Positions 15,178 through 22,287 of a DNA stretch of 29,221 bases are shown in pieces. The notes under the pieces were generated by a model, which was given only the letters and a program-made list of their open reading frames with translations, was not told the DNA's origin and made no database searches. The stretch is from Caulobacter sp. (GTDB lineage: Bacteria > Pseudomonadota > Alphaproteobacteria > Caulobacterales > Caulobacteraceae), in the NCBI GenBank assembly GCA_028291125.1, contig JAQGIN010000245.1, forward strand, positions 1 to 29,221, in the 5' to 3' direction. Position numbers and translations under genes: made by a program. The stretch's first letter is position 1, and every line of letters begins with the position of its first letter.

Positions 15178-16134
15178 TCAGTTGGCCGGGGGGGCGGTGT
15201 TGCGGAAGCTGGGACGGGTGGCGTGGCGTTCGTAATAGGCGGTGAGCGCCTTGGCCTTGGCCATCATCGCGGTGCTTTCGGGCAGGAGCAGCATCACGTG
15301 GAGGATCGGCATGAGGTTCATGTCGGCGAAGGTGAAGGTGTCGTCCACCAGGCAGTCCGAGCCGCTCACCGCCGCGTCCAGGACGTCGATCTTGGCCTGG
15401 AGCTCCGGCAGGGCCGCCTCGATGGCCTGGCGGTCAGGGGCGCCGTCGGGGCCCGTGGGGAGGAAATAGGCGAGCGCGTAGTCACGGACCAACGCTCGGT
15501 CGATGGAGGTGGTGATCATGGAGATCCATTGCTCGGTCCGGGCCGCGGCGTCCGGCGCCTTGGGGATCACCGGGGTCTGGGGGAAGGTGGCGTCCAGATA
15601 GCCGATGATGGCCCGGGTCTCGGCGATAGCCACGTCGCCGTGGCGCAGGACCGGCACCTTGCCGAGGGGATGGATGGCCAGCACCTCGGGCGTATGCGGC
15701 ATCAGAGGCTTGAGGTCATAGGGCAGGGCCTTCTCCTCGCAGGCCATGCGGACGGCGCGGACGAAGTTCGATTGGGGAATGCCGAGGATTTCCAGGGGGA
15801 TCACCATAGGGCTCCGATCAAGGCGCGGCCGGTCGGCCGCGCCGGTCCCGTAGGCGCCGATCTGGGTGAAGGCCGTCGACACTGGCGGTTCGTCGCAGCG
15901 CTGGCCAATCTCCGCGGTGAAGGCCTTGAACGCTGACAGGTCCGCGAGCGGATTGCCGTCGGCGTCGGCTTCGAAAATGTGGACGAAGCTCACCCCGTCC
16001 TCGAGCATCAATGTGCGGTAGCGCAAGCCCGGCGGCGAGGCCCGAACGAGTTGCTCAAACACACCGCGGACGAAGGTTTCGTTCTCCGAAGCCCGCGCCG
16101 CCTTGACCTTGTAGCGAACCAGCACCTGTCGCAT
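15178..16134 (-). CDS. ABM-like domain fused to glutathione S-transferase
   Basis: A 318-residue protein from ATG 16134, which has GGAGAGA upstream; an earlier in-frame start at 16305 would run through the divergent sigma gene's start. Residues about 1-97 look like a small ferredoxin-like/ABM-type domain (RQVLVRYKVKA, GVSFVHIFEADADGNPL). From residue 110 a complete GST follows: a thioredoxin-like domain with IPQSNFVRAVRMACEEK, the cis-proline KVPVL and the glutathione-binding AIAETRAI, then a helical C-terminal domain with DDTFTFADMNL. An internal ATG at 15807 has its own GGAG five bases upstream, so the GST part could also be made separately. No stop or frameshift separates the parts. The role is probably detoxification or reductive modification of a small molecule. 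It is divergent from the ECF sigma gene and may be its target (inference). Confidence 0.82.
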   Translation of the reverse strand: MRQVLVRYKVKAARASENETFVRGVFEQLVRASPPGLRYRTLMLEDGVSFVHIFEADADGNPLADLSAFKAFTAEIGQRCDEPPVSTAFTQIGAYGTGAADRPRLDRSPMVIPLEILGIPQSNFVRAVRMACEEKALPYDLKPLMPHTPEVLAIHPLGKVPVLRHGDVAIAETRAIIGYLDATFPQTPVIPKAPDAAARTEQWISMITTSIDRALVRDYALAYFLPTGPDGAPDRQAIEAALPELQAKIDVLDAAVSGSDCLVDDTFTFADMNLMPILHVMLLLPESTAMMAKAKALTAYYERHATRPSFRNTAPPAN

Positions 16135-16273
16135 CGCGATCTCTCCAACCGAGCCGTGGCGGCTCCTGCAGTAGAGACGCTGTCCGCAGCGAGAAAGATT
16201 CCCGACAGGTTCGGAATCCTCTCGGTTGCGGCCGGCGTCTAAGGTGCAGACGCCCTTCTGCGCGACGAGACCC
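16135..16273. promoter_or_regulatory. Divergent promoter region with three inverted repeats
   Basis: 139 bp between the ABM-GST and ECF sigma genes. Perfect inverted repeats are GAGCCG-TGG-CGGCTC (16151-16165), CGCTG-TCCG-CAGCG (16178-16191) and GATTCC-N10-GGAATC (16197-16218). The last encloses CCGACAGG, whose complement contains the TGTC core reminiscent of ECF41-type -35 elements, but no well-spaced CGTC partner could be fixed. Autoregulation by the ECF factor is plausible. Confidence 0.4.
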
Positions 16274-17182
16274 ATGACAAACCAAACCGCACCGCCATCG
16301 CTCACCCTGGATCAGCTTTCGCTCCGGCTGCGGCCAAAGCTGCTGCGCTACGCCGCCCGGATGACCGGCTCGGCGATCGATGGCGAGGATGTGGTGCAAG
16401 ATGCGCTGATGCGAGCCCACGCGGCGGATGTTCCATTGGTTTCGATCGCCCACCCGGACGCCTGGCTGTTTCGCATCACCCACAACGCGGCGATCGATTT
16501 CCTCCGTCGTCGGTCGCGCGTCCCGTCACAGCTCGATATGGAGGTTCTGATGGCGCTCGATCCCATCGATGAAATCGCCCAGCGCCAAGCCGCAGCCGCC
16601 GGTTTACGGACCTTCATGGGCCTTAGCACCGTCGAGCGAAGCAGCGTCATCCTGGTGGACGTCCTTGGCTATTCCCTGCGGGAAGTCGTCGAGGTCACAG
16701 GACTGAGCCTCGCCGCGATCAAGGCGGCGCTGCATCGTGGCCGCGGCCGATTGCGAGACCTTGTCCTGCGGGATGCCGAGGAGCCCTCGCCGGTCTTGAC
16801 GCCGCGTGAGGAGGCGCAGTTGAGCGCCTATGTCGAGCGGTTCAACGCCCGGGATTTCGACGCCGTGCGGGCGATGATCGCCGAGGACGTTCGGCTCGAC
16901 CTGGTCGGGCGCACCCGCATGCGCGGCAAGACCGAGGTCGGCCAATATTTCGGCAACTATGCGGGCCGCAGCGATTGGCGACTCTCGTTGGGCCTGGTCG
17001 ACGGGCGAGCGGCGATCTTCATTCACAGCCCCGCCGCGCCGACCGCGCCGATCACGAATTTTGTCCTGCTGGAATTCGAGGGCGAGCGGGTCAAGTCGAT
17101 CCGGGACTACCGCTATGCGCGCCACGTCGTCGAGGAAGCAGAGTTGATCGCCTGGTCACCCGCCGGTCCGCTCGGCGCCTAG
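16274..17182 (+). CDS. ECF sigma factor with SnoaL-like C-terminal domain (ECF41/SigJ-like)
   Basis: A 302-residue RNA polymerase sigma factor starting at ATG 16274. Sigma region 2 is at about residues 10-80 (GEDVVQDALMRAH, PDAWLFRITHNAAIDFLRRR). Region 4 is at about 100-165 (LGYSLREVVEVTGLSLAAIK, ALHRGRGRLR). An extension from about residue 185 to the end reads like a SnoaL/NTF2-like domain (YVERFNARDFDAVRAMIAED, MRGKTEVGQYFGNY). In ECF41/SigJ-type factors this fused domain modulates activity in place of a separate anti-sigma factor, and none is encoded next to this gene. Such factors usually control an adjacent small redox gene; the divergent ABM-GST gene fits. The family call is firm; the subgroup is from memory. 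Confidence 0.88.
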   Translation: MTNQTAPPSLTLDQLSLRLRPKLLRYAARMTGSAIDGEDVVQDALMRAHAADVPLVSIAHPDAWLFRITHNAAIDFLRRRSRVPSQLDMEVLMALDPIDEIAQRQAAAAGLRTFMGLSTVERSSVILVDVLGYSLREVVEVTGLSLAAIKAALHRGRGRLRDLVLRDAEEPSPVLTPREEAQLSAYVERFNARDFDAVRAMIAEDVRLDLVGRTRMRGKTEVGQYFGNYAGRSDWRLSLGLVDGRAAIFIHSPAAPTAPITNFVLLEFEGERVKSIRDYRYARHVVEEAELIAWSPAGPLGA

Positions 17183-17282
17183 GGCCGGGCCGGGTACGCG
17201 CGCCACATGACCAAGTCTGCCGAGATGATCGCTTTCGGCTCGTCGCCGGGCTCGTGTTGAATGTTGCCGACTGATGGTGGGA

Positions 17283-17300
17283 GGCGCCTTGGGCGGCGCC
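17283..17300. terminator. GGCGCC hairpin between convergent sigma and receptor genes
   Basis: GGCGCC (17283-17288) and GGCGCC (17295-17300) pair across a six-base loop in the 174-bp space between the convergent ECF sigma and TonB receptor genes. No T-run follows. It may act as a bidirectional terminator; nothing else is recognisable in the gap. Confidence 0.35.
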
Positions 17301-17356
17301 GGGAGAACGTGCGGGACTGACAGCATGGATCAGGCGTTCAGGTGCGGCCGAGCCGC

Positions 17357-19768
17357 CTAATAGGCCACACGGAAGGTGATCGTGGCGGTGCGTGGGCGCA
17401 GGGGCGTGATCTGGCGCGTCGTGCGCAGCGAGAATGGGTTTCCGTAGGCGAAGGTGTCGCCGCGCGCATCGGTGGGATTGTCGAGCGCGGCGGTCAGCCG
17501 CCAGCGCGACGTGGCCAGGCCCGCCGCGAGCCGTCCTGTCGCGTACCCTCCCATCAGTGGCGCGGTCGTCGCGTCGAAGGTCAGATGGGAATGGCCGATA
17601 TAGGCGTAGCGAGCGTCGAGCTCCAGGGTGAGGTCGCCGCCCACCGGCCAGTCGTAATGGGCGGTCGCGCCGATCGCCTTGTCAGGCACCCCCGCCAGCC
17701 CGATCTCCTTGCGGGCGGGGAAGGCGGGATTGGCGCCTTCCAGCTTGGGAGCGTTGAGCAGGATGTTGGCGCCCAGCTGCAGGCCCCCCGAGCGATAGCT
17801 GCCCTCGATTTCCAGGCCCAGATTGCGCCCGTCGCCGATATTGGCGGTGAACGGCAGGCCCGACGGCAGCAACTGATCACTCTGGATGTTCGTCCAGGCG
17901 GCCCGGAAGATCGCCGCGCGCAGACGCGCCCGGCCGTCCAAAAGACTGAGCTTGCCACCGGCCTCGAAGCTCCAAAGTTCGTCTGGGCCATAGCGACGTT
18001 GGGGCTGGCCGCCCCCGTCAACGGAGAACACCTGGCCGGGCGGTCCGGTCGTGTTGAAGCCGCCAGCCCGATAGCCCTCGGCGGCCTGGACATAGATCAA
18101 GGCGGTTGGAGAAATGGTGTAGGAGAGCACGAGCTTGGGCGCGAAGCCGGCGTTTTTCAGGCTTCCGGAGAAGGCCGCGACCGGTCCCGTCAGCGCCGCT
18201 GTCTGGCTTGATACGCGGGTCTTCGACGTGAACAGTCGGCCGCCGACCGTCGCGCTGAGCGACCGGCCGATCGGCAGGGTCGCCTCGCCATAGAGCGCGG
18301 CCTCGTCGAGCGTGTCGCGCCGCGTCTCGGCGAGGGCCGAAACCGGCGCGTCCGCCAGGCGGGTAAGGCCCAGACCGATGTCCTGATGCGTACGGGCCAG
18401 AAAGGCGCCCGCCAGCCATTGCACGCGGCTGCCTTCCGGCGACGCCAGGGAGCCCTCGGTGACCAGGCTGCGAATGAGATTGTCGTCGTCGAAGGCCGCC
18501 GGGCCGGGCGGCAGGCTGACCGGCGGCGCGACGGTGGCGTCGTAGCGACTGTCGATTTCGTGACGGACCGCCGAGACGGTCCAGCGCGCCTGGGCGCCGG
18601 CGAGGTCGCCCTTCAGGCCCAAGTGAACCTCGACGAAGTCGTTGTCATGCGGCTCACGCACCTGGTTTCGACGTGTGTAGGGCGCTTCGCTGGCCAGGGC
18701 GTATTGGGTGTCGTCGGAATTGATGAGCTGGGCGGCCAAGCCGCTGGTCAAGGTCCAGCGCTCGCCGAGGGCCAGTCGCACGGCCACGCGAGCGCCCGAG
18801 CGGACCGTCTGGTTGACGTTCTTCAGGCCCAGGCCGGCGTCGTCGATATAGCCGCCCTGGACGTCGCTATAGAGCACGGCGCGCACGGCGCCGCGTCCGT
18901 GCAGGAAGGGTTGGTTGATCATGCCGGAAAGTCCGCCCGCCGCCGCGCCGCCGCGCGCCGCGCCAAGGCTTGCCGAGATCCAGCCGTCGAAGTGCTCCGG
19001 ATCGGGTTGCTGGGTGACCAGATGCAGCACCCCGCCCAGCGAGCCCGCGCCGTAGAGCGCGCCTTGCGGGCCCCGCAGCACCTCGATCTGAGCCATGTCG
19101 ACCAAGAGCAAATCGGGGTCTGGCGCGTTGTAGGTCAGCCGCGTGTCGTCCAGATAGAGGCCGACCATCGATTGGGTTCGCCCCGTCAGCGGCCCGTCGG
19201 AGAGGCCCCGCAACATGATCTTGTCGCGGCCGGGGCCGAGATTGGTCACCGTCATCGACGGCACGGCGAGGGCGAGGTCTGCGGCGTCACGCAGATCTTG
19301 GGCGACGACCGTTTGGCTTTCGATGGCGCTGATGGCGTAGGCGAGACGGTCGGCCGGGACCGGGCGGCGGGTGGCCACGACGACCAGTGCGGAGAGGGCC
19401 GGCGAGGGCTCAGGGCTCGAGCGGCGTTCGGACATCGACGGCTTTGGCGGTGGCAGGCGCACGATCTCGATAGCGCCGGCGTCGATCAGACGAAAGCCGC
19501 ACCCGGTGCCAGCCAGCATCTTCTCGAGAGCGGCCTGGAGGGTGAAGCGCCCCTTCAGGGGACGACTCTGGAGCGCGCAGGCCGCGGCCGCTTGGGTGCT
19601 GATGGACACGCCGCCCTGAACGGCGAAATCGATCAGCGCCGCCTTTAGGGGTTTGCTGGGAATGTCGAAGGCCCCGAGCGGCTGCGCCGCCGAGGCCTCG
19701 CCCGCCAAGGCGACCGCGCAAGCCGCGCTGGAAGCAAGCGCCCAGCGCCGCCATGCGTCAGCTCGCAA
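17357..19768 (-). CDS. TonB-dependent receptor with STN signalling domain (FecA-like)
   Basis: An 803-residue receptor. The TTG at 19768 is preferred because GGAGGG lies seven bases upstream; another TTG at 19783 is in frame. The signal peptide is WALASSAACAVALAGEASA. The mature N-terminus is an STN domain (AFDIPSKPLKAALIDFAVQG, then LKGRFTLQAALEKMLAGTGC), which passes ligand occupancy to a FecR-type partner. A TonB box-like LVVVATRR, a plug domain (IMLRGLSDGPLTGRTQS; IEVLRGPQGALYGAGSLGG) and a barrel ending in TITFRVAY follow. The plug resembles the large group of receptors with VLRGPQG..YG found in caulobacters and sphingomonads. It is the third gene of the fecI-fecR-fecA set. The ligand may be a ferric siderophore or another chelated or organic molecule; iron cannot be assumed. 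Confidence 0.92.
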   Translation of the reverse strand: MRADAWRRWALASSAACAVALAGEASAAQPLGAFDIPSKPLKAALIDFAVQGGVSISTQAAAACALQSRPLKGRFTLQAALEKMLAGTGCGFRLIDAGAIEIVRLPPPKPSMSERRSSPEPSPALSALVVVATRRPVPADRLAYAISAIESQTVVAQDLRDAADLALAVPSMTVTNLGPGRDKIMLRGLSDGPLTGRTQSMVGLYLDDTRLTYNAPDPDLLLVDMAQIEVLRGPQGALYGAGSLGGVLHLVTQQPDPEHFDGWISASLGAARGGAAAGGLSGMINQPFLHGRGAVRAVLYSDVQGGYIDDAGLGLKNVNQTVRSGARVAVRLALGERWTLTSGLAAQLINSDDTQYALASEAPYTRRNQVREPHDNDFVEVHLGLKGDLAGAQARWTVSAVRHEIDSRYDATVAPPVSLPPGPAAFDDDNLIRSLVTEGSLASPEGSRVQWLAGAFLARTHQDIGLGLTRLADAPVSALAETRRDTLDEAALYGEATLPIGRSLSATVGGRLFTSKTRVSSQTAALTGPVAAFSGSLKNAGFAPKLVLSYTISPTALIYVQAAEGYRAGGFNTTGPPGQVFSVDGGGQPQRRYGPDELWSFEAGGKLSLLDGRARLRAAIFRAAWTNIQSDQLLPSGLPFTANIGDGRNLGLEIEGSYRSGGLQLGANILLNAPKLEGANPAFPARKEIGLAGVPDKAIGATAHYDWPVGGDLTLELDARYAYIGHSHLTFDATTAPLMGGYATGRLAAGLATSRWRLTAALDNPTDARGDTFAYGNPFSLRTTRQITPLRPRTATITFRVAY

Positions 19769-19796
19769 CGAAACGCCCTCCAACCTCAGAACGGCG

Positions 19797-20768
19797 TCAC
19801 CGTAGTTCGATTTCCCGATCGGTGCGATGCACGGAGAGGGAAAAATAGCGCGCCAGGCGCCGCACGACGAGATCCTCGTCGCCGAGCTCCAGAACGCCCG
19901 AGAAGCGTTGCTTGGCGATCGCGTCGGACACCCGGATCGGCGTCGGGTAGCGGCGATTGAGATAGGTGATCATCTCGCCCAAGGTTTCGTCGTCGCAGAC
20001 CAGCCGGCCCTGGGTCCAGGCGAAGGCGGCGTTCGGATCCGTCGCGGTCTGGATCGAACGATCGCCGCCTTCGACGTGACGCAGGCTCTGACCCGCGACC
20101 AGGCGGGCGACGGGGGCGGGCCCCAGATCGGGCTGGCGGACCTCGACGACGCCGCGGCGCACGGTGACCAGAACGGTCTTGTCATAATGGCGGATGTTGA
20201 ACTCGGTGCCGACGACCCGCACCTGCTGGTCGCCCACCGAGATCAAGAAGGGGCGGCCAGGGTCCTTGGCGACGTCGAACGTCGCCTGGGCGTCGGCCAT
20301 TTCGACGCGTCGCGTGCGCCAGCCCAGCCGGACCGTCATGGTCGAGGCCGCGTCCATGCGGATGTGCGTGCCGTCGGTCAGGGCCACCTGCCGGGTCTCG
20401 CCGGGCCGAGTCTGGTAGACCGTCGGCGTCCCCTGATAGCCGCGCCAGGCCATCGGACCGACGACGAGCGCGACCACGGCGGCGGCGGCGGCGAACCAGG
20501 CGGGTAGGGCGGCGCGCCGCGGGAGCGGCACGATCCGCGACGACGCCGGCCTCAGGGCCGACGCGATCTCAGAGGCGCGCTCGGTTAGTTCGGCGGCGAA
20601 GCGTTCGACCTGTTCGAAGGCGGAGAGATGATCGTCGGAGGCTTCCAGCCAGACGGCCAGCGCCGCCCAATCGTCGGCGGCGGCTTGATCCGACTGGACG
20701 CGGACCAGCCACGCGACAGCCTCGTCGCGTAAGGCGTCACTCGCCGTCATGCCGTCCGCGCCGCTCAT
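19797..20768 (-). CDS. FecR-type anti-sigma/sigma regulator
   Basis: A 323-residue inner-membrane signal transducer. Residues 10-60 form a cytoplasmic DUF4880-like domain (EAVAWLVRVQSDQAAADDW; HLSAFEQVERF) that would bind the ECF sigma factor. A single membrane segment lies at about 89-107 (PAWFAAAAAVVALVVGPMA). The periplasmic FecR domain has TRPGETRQVALTDGTHIRMD and VVGTEFNIRHY. A C-terminal DUF4974-like region (LGEMITYLNRRYPTPIRV; FSGVLELGDEDLVVRRLARY) resembles the STN fold and is where the receptor's STN domain is expected to dock. It sits between the fecI-like and fecA-like genes, 28 bp from the receptor start. Another ATG exists seven codons in; both are plausible. Confidence 0.93.
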   Translation of the reverse strand: MSGADGMTASDALRDEAVAWLVRVQSDQAAADDWAALAVWLEASDDHLSAFEQVERFAAELTERASEIASALRPASSRIVPLPRRAALPAWFAAAAAVVALVVGPMAWRGYQGTPTVYQTRPGETRQVALTDGTHIRMDAASTMTVRLGWRTRRVEMADAQATFDVAKDPGRPFLISVGDQQVRVVGTEFNIRHYDKTVLVTVRRGVVEVRQPDLGPAPVARLVAGQSLRHVEGGDRSIQTATDPNAAFAWTQGRLVCDDETLGEMITYLNRRYPTPIRVSDAIAKQRFSGVLELGDEDLVVRRLARYFSLSVHRTDREIELR

Positions 20769-20868
20769 CCGCGCTCACCGTTCCCTGAGGTCCGAGCCCC
20801 GTTGCTCGCCCCAATGACGCCATAAACGTCAAGGCGCCTCCAAACTTTCTGTAAAATGTTTCCGCGCC
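20769..20868 (-). promoter_or_regulatory. fecI-fecR gap with AT-rich candidate ECF promoter
   Basis: A 100-bp gap containing an unusual AT-rich island (about 20838-20862) in GC-rich surroundings. Read on the minus strand it gives GGAAACATTTTACAGAAAGT followed by TTGACGTTTATGGCGTC. A GAAAGT to CGTT pairing with a 15-base spacer would suit an ECF-type promoter. This may let the FecI-like factor drive fecR and the receptor gene separately from fecI. The assignment is tentative. Confidence 0.35.
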
Positions 20869-21489
20869 TCATCGACCCACCTTGGCGAGGATGCGCTTGA
20901 GGCCGGTCATGATGTACTTCTCGACGCTGGAGCGCGACACGCCCATGGCCGCCGCCGTCTCGGCGTGATTGAGGCCTTCGAGCTTGTGCAGGCGAAACGC
21001 CTCCTGCACGGCGGGCGGCAGATCGTTCACGACCGCCACGATCTGGGCCAGACGCTGGCGAGCGGCCAGGGCGTCGTCGGCCCGGGGCTCGTCGGCCGTG
21101 TCCCAGTTCGCGCCGGCGGCGCCGGCGCCGCGCCATTCGGCGTCGCGTCGCCCCGCTCGCCTCTGGGTCTTGATCCGATCCAGCATCAGGTTGGAGCCCA
21201 GTCGGTAGAGATAGGCCGCGGGGTTGTCGATCGCCGCCGCGGGCGGCGGGGTGATCTTCAGATAGATGTCTTGCACCAGATCCTGGGCGGCTTCTTCCGA
21301 CCGCAGGCGGACGCGGAAATAGCCTACGAGCTCTTCTCGCCGTTCGAGGTAGCAGGCGAGCAGGGGATGGACGTCACGGTCGTCCAAGGACGCGATCCAA
21401 GCTCCGGCCGCCGTCACGGCTCGCCGCCGGGAAGCCGACGACCAATCTAGTCTTTCCGAAGCGGTCTCCGGGCGCAATCGCAATCCCAT
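20869..21489 (-). CDS. FecI-like ECF sigma factor
   Basis: An ECF sigma factor of up to 206 residues. Region 2 reads LLACYLERREELVGYFRVRL, EEAAQDLVQDIYLKI and NPAAYLYRLGSNLMLDRIKT. Region 4 reads LPPAVQEAFRLHKLEGLNHA and AAAMGVSRSSVEKYIMTGLK, typical of the iron-starvation FecI group. The ATG at 21489 lies only nine bases from the divergent hemolysin-family frame and has no Shine-Dalgarno site; a GTG at 21417 preceded by GGCGAG gives a 182-residue protein of more usual length and leaves room for a promoter. It is expected to direct transcription of the downstream receptor gene when FecR is activated. Confidence 0.92.
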   Translation of the reverse strand: MGLRLRPETASERLDWSSASRRRAVTAAGAWIASLDDRDVHPLLACYLERREELVGYFRVRLRSEEAAQDLVQDIYLKITPPPAAAIDNPAAYLYRLGSNLMLDRIKTQRRAGRRDAEWRGAGAAGANWDTADEPRADDALAARQRLAQIVAVVNDLPPAVQEAFRLHKLEGLNHAETAAAMGVSRSSVEKYIMTGLKRILAKVGR

Positions 21490-21498
21490 TGAGGAGGT

Positions 21499-22287
21499 TT
21501 GGAGAGCACGTCGTCATGGCTCATCGAAGGGCGCCCGGCGCCCGCCAGGACGCGGAGACCGGCCTTGCTGGAAGTGATGATGCTCGACGACGGCGCCTTG
21601 CGTGGCAGCCTGCGGTTCGACGAAGCGCGCATGCGACGCTTCACTGGATTGGCGCCGAAGGTGATCTCGATCCATCATCTGATGCGCCCCGAGCGGCTGC
21701 GGGTGGAGGCCTATATCGAGGCCGCCTACGTCTCGGCGTTCAACGGCGTGATCCGTCGGCATTATCCGACGCTGATGAGCGTGCAGGACGGCGAGGGACG
21801 GATCCACGCCGCGGTCGGCTTTCGTTTCGCGGCCCGGGAGCGGCTGTACCTCGAGCAGTATCTCGACGAGCCCGTCGAGGCGGCGATCGCCCGCAAGCTG
21901 GGCGAGCCGGTGAGGCGTGAAGGCGTGGCGGAGATTGGCAATCTGGGCTCGGGCAGCGTCGGCGCCTCGATGTTCCTGTTCCTGGCCCTGGCCCGTCATC
22001 TGGATCAGAACGGCTGCACCCACGCCGTCGCCACCGCCACGCGCCAGTTGCGTCGCAGCTTTGGCCGCGTCGGATTCGAAACCGAGGTTCTAATCCGCGC
22101 CGAGCCATCTCGCCTGGGCGAGGCCGCCACCGAGTGGGGCGCCTATTACCAGCGCGATCCGGAGGTGCTGGCCGGCGCGATCGGCCCGGCCCTGCGGCCG
22201 TTGAGCCAGATGCTGGTGGCCGAACCGGTCCAGATCGAGGCCATGCATCCTCGTCTTCACCCGGCTTGCCCGGGGCTTGGCGAATGA
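21499..22287 (+). CDS. Thermostable hemolysin family protein (T_hemolysin), first gene of a biosynthetic-type operon
   Basis: Up to 262 residues. Recognised from the family core: ERLRVEAYIEAAYVSAFNGV, then IRRHYPTLMSVQDGEGRIHA and AVGFRFAARERLYLEQYLDE, PVEAAIARKLGEP, VAEIGNLGSGSVGASMFLFL. The family was named after Vibrio hemolysins, but the core resembles the GNAT/autoinducer-synthase fold (from memory), so an acyl-transfer role is at least as likely as membrane lysis. There is no signal peptide. The start is uncertain: TTG 21499 follows GAGGAGG by only one base, while GTG 21574 or ATG 21577 would begin closer to the conserved region. Its stop overlaps the ligase start (ATGA). In the gene neighbourhoods I recall, this family travels with an AMP-binding ligase, a diiron protein and an SDR, exactly as here. 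Confidence 0.85.
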   Translation: MESTSSWLIEGRPAPARTRRPALLEVMMLDDGALRGSLRFDEARMRRFTGLAPKVISIHHLMRPERLRVEAYIEAAYVSAFNGVIRRHYPTLMSVQDGEGRIHAAVGFRFAARERLYLEQYLDEPVEAAIARKLGEPVRREGVAEIGNLGSGSVGASMFLFLALARHLDQNGCTHAVATATRQLRRSFGRVGFETEVLIRAEPSRLGEAATEWGAYYQRDPEVLAGAIGPALRPLSQMLVAEPVQIEAMHPRLHPACPGLGE

